Assembly: GCA_023374025.1 (NCBI GenBank)
Contig: SIJG01000015.1
Span: 1,344,697-1,408,696 of the forward strand
Source: Heterodera schachtii
Taxonomy: Eukaryota > Nematoda > Chromadorea > Rhabditida > Heteroderidae
Reading direction: 5' to 3'
Length of the DNA: 64,000 nucleotides
Shown here piece by piece: positions 22,558-35,933 of this stretch; within the stretch, counting starts at the first letter, position 1; every line of letters starts with the position of its first letter. Position numbers and translations under genes: made by a program. The notes under the pieces were generated by a model. That model was not told the DNA's origin. It did not search any database and saw nothing but the letters and a program-made list of their open reading frames with translations.

Positions 22558-25267
22558 TTTAATAATGACAATGTGCTGCTCGCATTTGTGAAGGGACCGT
22601 CAAAATTTGAGCATTTTTTGGCTGATGAAAGATTCGATTACAATCAGTCGAAGAAGAAAATTTTGGAGCAAAAATATAAGGAAAATTTGGGCTTTATTTT
22701 TTTCATGAGAAAGCATTGGCATTGTGCCAAAATTGGGACCGATTTTGAGGAGCATGAGCAGAGGGAATGCCGAAAATTCCGCAAATATTTGGACCTTCTG
22801 TACGAATATTTGTTCAGAGTGTACGCCGGACTTCCCGCGGTGAAGCCACAGTTTTATTTTGGCAAAACTTTCACAATTTGTTTGTTGACCGAAGTGGTGC
22901 AAAGTCTGGCACCAATTTGGAACTTTTACTTCTGCCCAAACTTTGCCAGCGGAAAAGGGCACAAATTGGACAAACTTTTTGTGAGAAATTACGATTTGAA
23001 ACTGTACAATGAGCAGAGGCTGAATTATGGAGCACGTTTGGACAACAATCATCACAAGGAAATCTTCCAGGGAATATTTGTTGAAATGGCACTTCAAAAT
23101 GCCAACTTCGCATTTCGGCACAATTTTGACATATTTTTGGCGGAAATGCTCAAAAGAGCGGAAAAAGGGTCACTACACTTCCCAATTTTGATAACCACCA
23201 ATGACGGTTCAGTGATGATTGAACAGCTGGCGTTTGAATCGTACTTTTTGGTAATTTCCACCGACGAAAGGAATATTTATTGAAACGAATATTTTCAGAC
23301 CGGAGAGCGCCTATTTGTAGAATTTATTAGAGGTCAGCCCTATTTTGAACAATTTTGCTACGACTTGGAAAGAGATGGTAAATTGAGGGATTTTGTCATG
23401 GTCCAAGAAGCCAATCTCGAAGAAAAGCTAATTTGTTTGGCACAACAATATGAGACTTACCTCGGCATTTTGTATTTGATGCGACACAATTGGCATTGTG
23501 ACAAAAAAGGGGAGGAAATTGGGGAAGAAAAATGGCGGACAAAGTGCGAAAGATTTCGCAAATACACGGACATTATGTACGAATATTTGTTCAAAGTCTA
23601 TGCAAAAAGTAAGGAAGGAATTACGGTAGAATAATAATGTTGTTTGGCATACTGTAGGTTTAAAATTAAATTATTATTTTTTTACAAAATTAATTAATGT
23701 TTTCAAATTTAAAGCTGAAGAGCCTTTGTTGGGCCAGCAAGTCCCCGCATTTAAACCAATGTTTAATGTTTCAACATTAATAAATGAAGCATTGCTTAAT
23801 CTGCACAAAAGTTCGGTGTTATTTTTTGACGGGGAACTCAGAAATGAAAATGATTATATTTTCAAAATACAATTGCAAAATGGGCACGAATTGCGCGATT
23901 ATAAGGCTAATTTTGGCACTTTGGAAGAATCGCTGCGCAAAAAATTTGACAAAAAACTGAAAACGATGCTTAAAAAGGCGAAAGAAAACGAAAGGAGGAC
24001 GACAGAATGGACTGACAGCAGCAATTTGTTGAGGGAATCGCCCTTTTTTCATAGAGTTTCGCGGGTTCGTTTCAATTTGCGATGCGCGCGGGACAGACTT
24101 TTTTTCGAGGCCCGGGAAAGAGACATTTTCCAAAAACATTCCGTAAAACTTAAAAGCCTTCACGGACATTTTTCAAAAACTACCCGGGTCAAGATCAGGG
24201 TCCCAGGAAAACCCTGACAAGACCGAACCTGTTCCGGGCTTTTTGTCAACTTCCTGTTCACCCGGTCGGTACCCACAAACACAAAAAGCTTTTTAAAAAA
24301 AAATTCATATTCCAAGCTTTTGGTGCTGATCAAAAAGATTAATTGCGCCAAGGCTAATTAGAAATCCCGAAACTTTTCTCAATCAAATGAAAACCAAAAA
24401 TAAATAAATAAAATAATTTAGATTGATGACAAGGCATTCCTCGCATTTGTTAAGGGACAGTCCAATTTTGAGCATTTTTGCATACAGGAAAAGGACAACT
24501 ATTTGTTGGACAAGGGATTACCAAAAAATGTCACTTTTGATCAGAGAAAGGAGCATTTGACACAAAGATACGGAGCCCATCTTGGCACAATTCAGTTGAT
24601 GAGAGAGCATTGGCACTGTGCCAAAATTGGGAAAGCATTTGGAAAGCATACGCAGACGGAATGCCAAAAATACCGAAAATATTTGGACATTTTGTACGGA
24701 TATTTGTTCTATGTGTACACTGAAGGTTGAGCTTTTCTTAGGGAAGAAAGGGCCGGGAAATTTTGCTTTTTTTCAGATGACGAACAACCACAGGGATTAA
24801 TGCCGCTGCTTATCCGAAAAATTGAAAATTTCGGGACACTAATTGATTTCGTGAAACAGCTAAACCGAATAGCCAAATTCTATTTTGATGCCAAATTCAG
24901 CAGGCACAATCAGTACAAAATAGAAAATGCCTTCAAATTCAAAAATTCGGTCATTTCCATGCAAAATTTTGAACAAATATTTAAAGCAGCAAATTATGGG
25001 GGAGGAAAAGCGAAAAATGATGGGGAAGGCCAACAGATCAAAGCACAATTTGACCAAAAGCTAAAGAAAATGCTAAAAACGGCACAAGAAAAAGCATTGG
25101 AAGAAAGAGACGAGTTGAAAAGGATGAAAAGTGAAATGGAAGGAAATTCAGAAGCGAATAGCGACGAGGCAAAGATGAAGCTGATGAGTGCCAAAAGTGC
25201 CGCATTTGGCGACAAATTTGGCACCCTTTTGGACTCGCCATTTTATGGCCCAACAATTCACAACTGA
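22558..25267 (+). CDS. Three-repeat WHC-motif protein, family not recognised
   Basis: Six exons join in frame: 22558-23250, 23299-23608, 23715-24055, 24422-24725, 24777-25267, plus a missing 5' start. Each repeat begins at a phase-0 acceptor and has a head and a tail. Heads share FVKG or FIRG, FE(H/Q)F, then MR(K/H/E)xWHCxKxG, then a Cys, then (F/Y)RKYxDxxYxYLFxVY. Tails share a leucine-rich stretch and F-D-x-K-L-K-x-M-L-K-x-A; the second and third end in DSPF/ESPF. WHC occurs as HWHCAKIG, NWHCDKKG and HWHCAKIG. The conserved Cys and His could bind a metal or form a disulfide. The visible part is about 715 codons, mostly helical. No signal peptide is seen because the first exon is not identified. 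A small possible exon lies at about 22498-22517. Confidence 0.7.
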
Positions 25268-25876
25268 TGCCCACCAACCGACAAAATTTACTGCCCGTCG
25301 GAGGTGTTGCTGCGTGACATTTTTTAAATTTCTGCAGCAATCCCCGACAAATTTATTTAGGAATTTCCTTAATGATCCAGTTGAAATCACATTCTTTTTT
25401 TTTCATATTCCAAAAAAATTTCTTTTGATATGCAAAATGGCTTTATTTTTAAATGGTTTAAAAATCAGTCTAATTGAATTTTTTCCAAATAGTGAAGAAA
25501 TAGGCCAACTGAGGTTCCGAACAAGCGTTATTTTTGATACCAAAATCATTTAGATTGGCTAACTACTGATAAAATGTTTTACTGCATAAACAATGACCAT
25601 GGCTGGCAAAATGCTGGTCATACATAAGCACCCTTTCGTGGATGCAGCAGTCCCCCGTCATAACAAAGTTCTAATACGGAAAAGTTTCTTTAATCTAATT
25701 CTAATTGAGAATTTATAAATTGAAACAGAAATATCACAAAACAATAAGGCAAGATTTTCAAAATGATTGGTGAAAGGCAAAAAGATAAATGATTGATTGA
25801 GTGATGAAAATGAATGGCCTACATAAAAAATCAAAAATAAGATAAAAATCTCATTGGCATTTCGTCGTCCTTCCCA
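25268..25876. other. Intergenic interval between convergent genes
   Basis: Lies between the WHC-repeat gene stop and the glycerol kinase stop on the opposite strand. AT-rich 3' flanks, nothing else recognised. Confidence 0.5.
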
Positions 25877-28800
25877 TCATTTCCATTCATAATAATGAAG
25901 ACACCGCCGTTGCGCCTCCCTCCACCGGTTGAACCGACGGCGAAGTGCCGAAGCGGCAGCGCCCTTCCGCGGATGGAACACGCGCTCAACGCCGACCAAA
26001 CTTTTGCCACCACCACCGGTGCCGACGGTGCTGTCCACTTGGTCAAGTGTCCACAGTCCTTGAAAATGGGAGACGGACACATTGATGATGGTCGAGAATT
26101 TCGACTCGAGAAACTCCGGGATTTTGGGATATCGTCAAAAAATGCATTAGCCAAATGGAATTGGAGAGTCTGAATCTCCAAGGAAAACGCACCGGCGCCG
26201 ATGCCGGCCAACAGTGCGGCACCACGCGCAGAGCAAAACTGGGGCTCACACACGCGCTCCACCGGACGACGAATGAGCGTGGCGATGTGTTCGCAAATGC
26301 GCGAATTGCGCGACACACCGCCGCAGAGGCTAAAAGAGAGGAGAAAATTGAAAAATGGAAACAAAAAATAACAGACAGATAGAGTTAGAATAAGTAAGCT
26401 AATTAGAAATGCCGTTTTTCCCCGCGTCGTTTTAGTTAGATTTTCGGAAATTCTGCACCGATTTGGATTCCCCCCCCCCAAGTCGTGTGCCGTTATCGCC
26501 TCCCTCCCGCAAATGCGCACCGAATTCGGCACACCCCGGCGCGTGCCTCCGGCACTTCCTCGACAAGGCACTGCCAAATTTGGTAGACGCCAAAGGCGAC
26601 CGAGTCGAACACGGCATGTGCAATCTGAAGACGCGTGGTATCGGGACGAATCCTGACAAAAAATGCGCTTATTGTGGTGCCCTGCATGGTGCCGCTCACC
26701 CCATCAGTGCGGCACACGCAAAATCGTCACCGATGGGCGTTTGGATGCCGCCAAAAGCGGGCACAAAACAGACGGCACTGTCGTCATTTCCACCGTCGTC
26801 TCCGTCGGCATTGTCAAACTCCGGCTCGTCGTCGGACTGCAATGCCACCAAATTTTGTGCCATCAATCCCACGGATTGAGCCCAACGGACTGCGGACGCC
26901 ACGTCATTGGAACGGCCCTTTGAGAATTGTGGAAAATTGGAATTATAAAATTAAAAAGGAATGCAATTGCGATCCACCTCAAGTAAATGAGTGGAAATGC
27001 CATTTAAACGCCATGCCACCAAAGGGTACATTCCTGGAAAAGCTTTTTTTGAGAGGTTAGGTAAAAAATATTTTAATTTTTAAAATGAATTCACTTATAA
27101 TTGGTCCCGTAAAGTGCGGGGGGAAGGCCAATTGGCATTATCGCTGAATTTTTATGGAAATTGGTGAAAATTTCTTTAAAAATTATTTAAAATTAAAAGT
27201 TCCATTCACCCGATAGCACTTTTATCGGTTACCCCACATTTACGCCCCGGACATTTGCGCCTATGTACAAAAATCGGATTCAAACCTTAATTTTTTCAAT
27301 CCTTGATAGCCTAAACAGCATTAGAATCAAGAAATTTATTATTTTTTCAAAAATTTACTGGCAATAAATTATCAGACACAATCCCTTTCTATCATTTTAT
27401 AATGCTGTTTAGGCTATCAGGGATTGAAAAAACTAAATTTGACCCGATTTTAGACATAGCGCAAATGTCTGAACACGTTTTGCTCGTACATTGACTGTGG
27501 CCATTTTTGTGTAATTTGTGGTTGCCAATCGGTCGTAGAAAATTTCCAATTTTCCCCAGAATCCTTCAAAAAAAGTAAACAAACAAAATTCTCTAATTCC
27601 CGACCGACCATGCATTGAACTGTGAATTTCAGGGCCGCTTACGTAGTCGAACAGAGTGCCGGTGCCCAGTGAGATTTTCAGGTCCCCGCGGCGAATGCAT
27701 CCGGCACCGAACGCGGCCGCTTGGGAATCGCCGAGCTAAAAAATTGTTGCAAACAAATTATTATTTTTGATTGTCGGATAAGGACTCATAAAATTAATTT
27801 AAAAAAATATCCGTCCATATTTTACCGATGCAAAAATTGGAATGGCGCGGCCGAACAGCTCGGGCGCCGTGTGCACGCCGAGCCGTGTCGTGTCGACCAG
27901 CGACGGGAGCACCGCGCCCGGGTCGGGGAAGCCGAGCAAACGCAAAATGGGTCGGCCCCACTCGGCCTAATTAATGCAGAACAAAATTAATTAATGAATA
28001 ATTAGAGTTAAATGCATGGGCCAATCATTAATTCCGTTGGTAAAAAGAATGAGCTATCACCGTGAACGGGTCGAACATTCCGGTGGAGGAGGCGCTGGAT
28101 GGTTCGGTGACAAAACTCCGTGCATCACAACCGCTGAGCTTCAGCATAAGCCATGTGTCCAGACAGCCGAGCGCAAGCTGGTCGGCCTCCAACAGACGAC
28201 GCATTTCGGCATTCTAAAAATTGGAGAATGGAATACCAGAAAATTTAAAACGGAAGCATTCTTTAAAACTTTCTTGAAAAGGAGGTGATAATTAAATGGT
28301 TTAAATGCGATATAATTATGGATAGTGTTATTTAGGCGTTTCTAAAAAAAATAGTCGGCGATTGGCATTGGCACCTGTTCAAGCATGGCCATGAAGCGGG
28401 GCGGCACCATCGCGGTGTCCAGCAGAAACATCCGCGCCGCACGAAAGCGTTGGGCACGCGTGAAAAAGAAGGCGACGGCGCCAGCCAAGTTAAGCAGCTG
28501 AAAGTGCCAAAAGTGGGCATAGGTGGCATTGGCATATCGAAAAATTCTTTTTGCCGCAACAATTAAAGCAATTTTTTTAAATTTATGGTAAATTTCTCAC
28601 TTTTCTTCGCATCGACTCGTTCCATTGGTTGCAGAAATGCCTCGAGCGCCCGTCCTTCCACGTGACCAGCCGATGGCACGGACGAAAGGTTTGTCTAATC
28701 AAAAAGGGTAATTAACCAAGTAGGTCTTTCCACAAAAATCTATTGTTTTCAGTCTCTGTTTTTACTTGTTCCACGAAAGGAATGTGTTCCGCTGACAGCT

Positions 28801-29363
28801 CAGCCCAATGCCGACCAAAGATCCGCTCGACTTCGTTTCAGCGACTAAAATCAAAAAAATAAAAAGGGAAAATGCGTCCTTTTTGGCGAAAAACGGCTAC
28901 AAATCCGTTTGCTCTCTGGCGCTACCTGCCCTTCGTATTGCGTCCACAATTTGTGTCCACAGCTGTTCCGGCTCCATCTCCATTCGGTTGTCGCTGTCCG
29001 ACGAGCACAACAATTTGATGCTCTCCTCGTGGCCATGGATCAGTGCACAGCCCGCGGAGGGGGAGGCGTCGAAAACGCACAGCTAACAAAACAGTAAACA
29101 GCACTTTATTACGCAAAAAGGAAGGTGATTTTGTAAAGTAACAATTCGTCGCTGAATTTCTTTGCCTTTTCCGGTCCCAAATTGGCAAAATTATGACTCA
29201 TTTTAAAATGGCCTCCGCTGGACAAAATTTACAATCGCCGCATTTTTGCAGAAATTTCGAACCCATGGTTAAACGGAAATAGTGGATACATTTAAATTCC
29301 ACCCACCTTCAAATTCGTCGTGCCAACATCAAGTGCCAAAATTAACGGACAGTTCGACGCCAT
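25877..29363 (-). CDS. Glycerol kinase 5-like FGGY carbohydrate kinase
   Basis: Starts at the ATG at 29363 with PLILALDVGTTNLKVG, the FGGY phosphate-binding start. In order: MEMEPEQLWTQIVDAIRRAG, GSLVGIGLSCQRNTFLSWNK, RLVTWKDGRS, FFTRAQRFRAARMF, LGCLDTWLMLKLSG with SSASSTGMFDPFT, LGDSQAAAFGAG with LGTGTLFDY, GMYPLVAWRLNG, VASAVRWAQSVGL, VCFVPAFGGIQTPIGDDFAC, LQIAHAVFDSVAFGVYQIW, CGGVSRNSRICEHIATLIRR and GAALLAGIGAG|LWTL. The order and wording fit GK5 better than classical glycerol kinase. FGGY kinases phosphorylate polyols with ATP. About twelve exons; the one between LFDY (near 27640) and GMYPL (near 27040) was not found. Introns carry a MITE at 27250-27473. The stop is 304 bp downstream of nothing else coding; the MBT gene stop lies 304 bp upstream of the start. 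Confidence 0.88.
27250..27473. mobile_element. Inverted-repeat element in a glycerol kinase intron
   Basis: gacatttgcgcctatg and ttttttcaatccttgatagc with cctaaacagcat on the left pair with atgctgtttaggctatcagg and catagcgcaaatgtc on the right. Arms are about 90 bp with a short AT-rich loop. Target duplication not resolved. Confidence 0.7.
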
Positions 29364-29667
29364 TCGAATTCCTACCAAAAGGAGCGCATTTAATGGAAAA
29401 TTTCAACAAAAATAAAGGGTTAAGAATCATAGGAAGTGGAATTCTTCTCATTTCTGCGAATAAAAGTAAAAAGAATAAATTTGTAAATATTTAAAACAAA
29501 AATGACATAATTTAGGCATCGGAATACAGTAAACAATGAATAATGCCACAACAAGAAGTGAAAAATGGGAAAGTATGGAATAAATATATCAGCAAAAGTT
29601 CTTTTTCCATGGCAGAAGGCAAAATGAGGTCATAATTTAATTTTTGTTTTTATTCCCGAAAATTCAT

Positions 29668-32600
29668 TCACTCGCCGATTGTCCTCATCTTTTTCTTCGA
29701 TAAATCGTACCCTTTTGGCGCTTCAAGTCTAAAAAAACAAATGGGAAATGGAACTTTTTTACATTTTTTTTGAGGGAGATAGGGCTACAGAATCCGTTGT
29801 GAAATCAAAAAAATACCCATAAAACTATTGGAAAAATCGGGCAGGAAGGGGACAGTGACGCAAAAACTTTTGAAAAATTATGGCGTAAAAGTTACAAAAA
29901 TTCGCTGCTTTTATGCCGGCTTCCCCCGCCTACCGGCCCCAATAATGCGAGAGAGTCAGTAAAAATGTAGACAGGAAAACAAAGATTTTCTAAATGCAGC
30001 ACAACTCACTTATACCCGTACATCTCACACCAGCCAATCGGAAACAGTTCACGAGACCTAAAAAAAATTCCGAATTTTTTTTTTTGAATTTTATGTCCCA
30101 TCATCCGTCCCATTCCCCCGGCCACCTGTAGTCGAACAGCTGGTCCATTTCGCTCTCCCATCCGTCAAAGTGCACTTGCAGCAGACGACCGCGGATCGCA
30201 CAAATGGTGGCCGGACAGACCAAGTTGGGCTCGCATTGGTCGGTGGCCTCCAATTTGGCACCGACCTGAAAATTGAGTTTATCAAAAAATGTAAAAAACA
30301 GTAAAATTTGGCAAAATAACCCGTTTATTTTACTATTACCTTAAAATGCTGAAGCTTTGCCGCAGAAGGGAGAGGGTCCTGGCAATGGAAAAAATGAAAG
30401 AATTTCAAGGGGTAAGAAGCAAATTTCCAAAAAAAAAATGTTTACAAAAAGCACATTGGGCGCCGGAATCGCTTGGCACTGCCGCAAATAATCGGGCCAT
30501 GAAAAATCGCCTTCAGTTTCTAAAAATGTGAACGAATTTAAAAATTAAAGGCGGAAATGGTTTTGGGAAAAGGAAATCAACATTATGAAAAAATTTTCAG
30601 CGATTTTTTTTTTGGAAAAACAATAATTTCATCATAAAAATTTGGAAAAATCGCTATAAAATTTTTCTAACTTTTTTTTCTTGAAATTTTCTTATAAAAT
30701 GTAAAGATTTTTGGAGAGAGGGAGGGGGGGGGGGATTGTTTTTTTTCTTTGCTATTCACCCTCCAAAATAATTTTGATTGCTGTTTTTCAAAATCAGTCG
30801 CCGAAAGTGGTAAAATTAATATTTAGTCCATTTATGAACCGATTTTTGGGACCTTTAAAGACTGTTAATGGGTGACTTTTGGGCGAAATTTGCAATTCGT
30901 TTTTCTCTCTTTTCAACCCGCGCCACGCCCACGGCGCTTCTGACCGACCCTTTGGACCGCTCAACGCAATTCCATGCTCCGCTGCGTAATTGGCCGGGAA
31001 CAGAAACGGAGAGGTGCAATGGATGGGCATGGCCTGGACATAAAATGCTTTTATTAGTACCATTGAGTTCCGTTCATTTTTTGCTTACGTCCTCCTCCAC
31101 GTCGGGCCCATCAAAGCCAATGCGCAAATAGCCATCAGTCAACAGAGCCAAGCAGGTGGCCACCTTCAGCTCCAGAAAGGACTGGTTGAGCGGGTCCAAA
31201 CACTCGAATTTCATGCCAACTGCAAAAGCAGAAAATGGAGTAAAAAGTGGGGAGGGGCGGACCAGGAAAAAACGTCGCCGCCGAAACGTCGCCGGACAAA
31301 ACGTCGCCGGTCCGAAACGTCGCCGGGAAATAACGTCGCCGCAAATTTTTTTTTTAAATTTTAGAAAAAAACTTAGAAAAATTGTCAAAAATTTAGTTAG
31401 CTAGCTTAATACGAAAAAAATTCTAGAAAAATTCAAAAAAAATTTTTTATCAAGAAAATTCATGAAAATTTTTAAAAAATTTTCAAGTTTTTTGCTTTTT
31501 TTCCCGGAAATTCAGCAAATTTAGTTTTTTTTTAAACTTAGATTTTCAAAAAGCTAAAAAACTTTTAAGTTTTTTGAAATTTTGAAAATTTTTATTTTTT
31601 TGTTTGCGGCGACATTATGTCCCGGCGACGTTTCGGGCTGGCGACGTTTCGGCGGCGACGTTACGGCGGCGACGTTACGGCGGCGACGTTTTGGGGTGTA
31701 CCCGGGGAGGGGGGGGGGGGGGGGGGGGGAGCTATCAAACAAACATTCCGTAACTGTTAAACAGTTTTTACCAAATGCTCAAATTTAATTTGGTCTTTTC
31801 TTTGTTCAAATTTACAGCTGCAAAGAGATCGTTACCAATCGTGACTTTGGTCTCTCTTCTAATGGTAGAATTATGAGTTTAAGTTGAAAAACAGGGCAAG
31901 CTAAATACCAAGCCGAAGCAACCAGGTAAAAAAACGGATATGAGGATCGGAAGGTGTTTTTTTACATTTCGGACCTTTTCCGTATAATTTCTTCAAAATT
32001 ATAAATGGGTGTTTGAGCAGTTTTTCGTCAAAAATGTAATTTTACCGGTTATGGGACCTGAACCCAACCCAACCCTTTGCACTGTCATTCACTGCCCCGC
32101 CCCCCTCGCCTTGCCAATGGATTGTGCGTTCGCCGCCTTTGTCCTCCGCCACATTCTCTTTCCAATCGTTGAAGATGTCGGGGGACGCATCCAACTTGTC
32201 GTACTCGGGCTAGCAAATGTAAAGATTGTTGCAAAATGAACAGGTAGAGAAATAGGAATGGAATGCAATCCCCAATTTTTGACTTTTTTCCACTAAAATG
32301 CATGGATTGATGCCCATTGTTCTGCTTGCTCACCAGTTTGCCATGTTTGAGCGCCTGCACAATTTTGGAGCAGTGCTCCACGTATTCAGCGTTTGCCAGC
32401 AGTCCGTACCCATTGGCGCGTGCCCAACCGACCGGGAAGATCAGCTCGTAGCTCTCGTCACACCAAATGCCGGTGCGGACCTGGCACAACAAAATAATGG
32501 TTTAAAAATAACTTTGGGTTGCACCCATTTTAAAGATTTCAAAAATTAAGAGCGAGTTTTTTGTTGTTGTTAAGGTCTCCCATGTGTTCTTTGAGCAGTG

Positions 32601-35378
32601 TCTGTTTTTGTCCACCTGTGCGTCTTCCCGTTTTGCCTCTGCCCAGTGCTGTTTGTCAACGTCCTCTTGGCAAACCTAAACAACAAAGAAAAATGCTGTA
32701 AAAGTGAAATTGGTGCCGACGATTTTTTTTTGTTGCGCCCATCAGCACCGCTAGCCCCCTCTGTTCTCCAAATGGAAACAAAAAAGTTGAGCGGAAAAAT
32801 TCTGGCAGAAGAGAAAAAAAGTCGTCAGTACCTCTCCAAGCGGAAAGCCCGGGACCGTGTCTGCCCCGGGATCAGCTCGTTTCCCACCCGCCGGTTCCCC
32901 GCCCCCCGCATCGTTTCCCCTCCGAGAAATTTTTCAAGAAAAAAATCTTTTTGTTAGAAAGACGTCCGTTTTCCCTGTTTGCGTGCACTTGCCCACTTAA
33001 TAATCCGCCGATTATTTGACAGAAGAAACCGACCTGCACACAAATGCGCCGCCCCAACTGTTCGATGACGCGCGCCGGGCGCACGCGGGAGGAGTAAAGG
33101 CGGTCGAGGAGTTCGAGACGAGTGCCAATCTGTCGGTTTTTTTTGATATTTCATTTATTTCTTTACGGATTAACTGGTTGATGATGCGTTATGATTCTCA
33201 TAGAGCTAGCTAATTTTTAAATTTTATGGCTTATATGAGGAGCCTTGGGTCCGACAAAATTTTTCATCATCAACAAAAAAATATAATTAAGAATAAAATC
33301 AGACTTTATTACAACATTACAACCGTACATTTTTTTCATTTCACTTTAGGCTTTTACGCACCCGAAATTATTCAAAAAAAAAATCAAAGCGATATTTATT
33401 CAAATCCAAAAATGCATCCCAATAGTTTTTTTTGGGCCTGCCCATTTTTGCCCACCTTAAACCGTCCTTCGACCAGCGACAGTTGCCGCTCGCGCACCCA
33501 TTTGCCAGTCAAAGTTTTGCAGTCATTCAGTTGGGTCACAATGTATTCGCGCCAGTCCGTCTTGCGGCCAGCGATTTTCCGCGGCGGCAACAGCTCGCAA
33601 TTGTCGTGTTTGGAACTGCCAGATGCAAAAAGGAAATGACAAAGTCAAACAAACGGGCAGTATTTGGTCAAGTCTCGAGATGGTTTGAAAAAAACGGTAA
33701 TACCGGAAATTTAGATAAAATTTTATTTAATGAGTTTTGGGTAAAAAAAAAATACGTGCTAAACACGATTATGTTTTTGGGTTTTGAAACTGTTAGATTA
33801 TCTATGATTTTTATCAAGCACTTGGTTTTATAAAGTTTTTAGTCTGAATTCATACTTTTTGAATCATCGAATTTTGTTCGAATTCAGGCCTAGAGTTTAT
33901 TGTCAAAATTGGTCAAAATAAATTTTGGACTCATAAAATTCCCAAAAATGCATGCATTCTCCAAAGAATGGTAAAGATAATTTCTGTGAACAAAAAAAAA
34001 GGTCGCAGCTCTTCGACTAATTTTTTGGATACAATTTTTATATTGGAATAAAAATTGCCTCGAGCGACATTAAAAAAAAAGGAACATAAAGAACAATGCC
34101 TAAAACTTACCAATAGCCGACGTTTTTGACATCGTCCGAGCCAATGTTGGCCCAAAAGTCGTCCCTTTCGTCGCCCTCCTCGTCCATCCCTTCGTAACGC
34201 AGCAAAAGGTAAAAGCCGACGAGCTAAAGAGAAAGGGACACAGCATTATCAAGATTATTCGATGCTAATTGAAGACAACGAAATGCCAATTTGTCAGTTT
34301 TTTTTTTGTTTTTTGTCCCTTCGGTCGTCCCTTATTTTGTTGCCCCAGCAAAATTCGAAGATTGGGCACAAAAAACTGTCATAAAAGTAATCAAAAATTT
34401 AAAGGGTTTGCCTCTTTCACTTCAGCAATCCAATAAGTTTGTTTGATGTCCCCCAACTGCTGCTTGTAGTCCTCGTGACGGATTTCCAACTGTAAAAAAA
34501 TTAAGACAAATAACTCGCAGTTTGTCAATTGGGAGGGGGAGGGCTTTCAATTTTGTGGCCTGGCGTTGGAAACGCTAGGAAAATTTTTTGCGAATTTTAA
34601 AAGAAAAATTTTCAGTAATTTAAAGTCACAAAAACACGTTTACAAAGTTTTTCGAGGTCGCCGAGCACAAATAAACACCCATTTTGACCAATATTGAACC
34701 GTTGATCCAAACTCGAATAAAAAGTCAAAAACTCATTCCATCCACTTCTTTACATTGAAATAATTTTGTTGCGTAAATGTGAACTTGTTGAAAAATGAAC
34801 TTTTGATCGAATTCGAATTCAGGGTTCAGAATTGGTCAAATTGTGATTTTTAATTGCAGAAAAAAATATAAAAAAACTGTGATACAAAAAAAAAACTTTA
34901 AATAACCCATGGCAATTCTGTGCATGGAATTTGTAATTCTATGACATTTTTTGCACTTCAAAAATGGGAGAAAATGGCAAAATAAAGAAAAAACCGAACT
35001 CTAAGTCCGCTCGACGGCATCACTTTGTAAAATTCGCCAAGTGCCGGATTTCCGAAGGCGGACACGGGCACCACGCGGTCCATCGGGTAGGTGCCCATTT
35101 GCTGCACTTCATCCAAAAGTCTGTCCCACCTATTTAATAAACCAAAATTGGTGCGATAAATTGGGGTAATAAACATTTCCAATGGCATTATTTTCGAAAT
35201 TTGTTACGAAAGGATTGCTGATAAGTCAGATAAAAGGCATGGATGACTAAATTTTTTCCCCTCATCACCTAAACGTTCCATTGGAAAGGTTCGTTTGTGC
35301 TCGAATTCCCTCAACAAAAATGCTTCGTCGTACATTTTTCGGTTCAGCGCAAACAGCGCTGGAGCTTCTGCGCTTCAT
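29668..35378 (-). CDS. Four-MBT-repeat chromatin protein (L3MBTL2/MBTD1/LIN-61-like)
   Basis: The ATG at 35378 opens exon 1 (35269-35378, MKRRSSSAVCAEPKNVRRSI). Exon 2 from 35129 reads WDRLLDEVQQMG and VVPVSAFGNPALGEFY. Later exons read LEIRHEDYKQQLGDIKQTYW, LLLRYEGMDEE with DDFWANIGSDDVKNVGYW, LLPPRKIAGRKTDWREYI, SYELIFPVGWARANGYGL, VGMKFECLDPLNQSF with DGYLRIGFDG, VGAKLEATDQCEPNLV with LLQVHFDGWESEMDQ, and SRELFPIGWCEMYGYK. It ends LEAPKGYDLSKKK plus MRTIGE. MBT repeats bind mono- and dimethyl-lysine on histones and act in repression. The intron after IAEVKE has a GC donor (GAG|GCAAAC). A foldback element sits in an intron at 31258-31703. Not every exon edge was settled between 30300 and 33400. 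Confidence 0.88.
31258..31703. mobile_element. Foldback element with arms of aacgtcgccg repeats
   Basis: The left arm (about 31258-31345) has five copies of a unit around cgaaacgtcgccgg. The right arm (about 31605-31703) has five inverse copies around ggcgacgtttcgg. They enclose about 260 bp of AT-rich DNA. A 9-mer ggggagggg flanks both ends (31249-31257, 31704-31712), but the area is G-rich so this may be chance. No open frame. Confidence 0.75.
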
Positions 35379-35933
35379 TTTTTAAAGAAAATGACAAAAA
35401 AAGTTACTTTTCTAAATTAAAATCACTTTTGAACAGGGAGGAAACAGAGGACGGGCTCGACTTTTGCTCTAACAAATAAGGGGCAAACCCAGTGTTCGAC
35501 AAAATTGGTTAAAACTTCAAAAAAGTCATTTTGCGCGCTAATTCAAAAATATAGATCAGTACCTTTTTGGTAGTGTTTGTATGTTTATTTATTTATTTTG
35601 ATTGATTACTTAGTAGGGCTGGAATTTCATGTATTCCATATTCATACAAACGCTTTTTTTTTGAACAAAAGTTACGGTTTTTATTTACATATTTTGGTAG
35701 ATATTTTTGAGGTTTTGTACATATTTCTTTCACATTTCGTCATTTTTTTTAACGAAGCCCAAAAACGCGAAGTTTTCGCCCGTCCCTGGGGGTGAACCGC
35801 CGGCGGATGATGATGACAGATTTATATTCACGTGAAGAGTCTGTTTTATTTGCCTATAAATATGGCACTTCCCAAAGAGTGCCATCAAAATTTGCTTCCA
35901 AATCAAATTACTCACCCAAAAAGACACCCAAAA

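Noticed and set aside
31258..31703. The 9-bp match ggggagggg as proof of a target duplication
   Set aside because: Both flanks are G-rich, so a chance match is likely; kept only as a suggestion.
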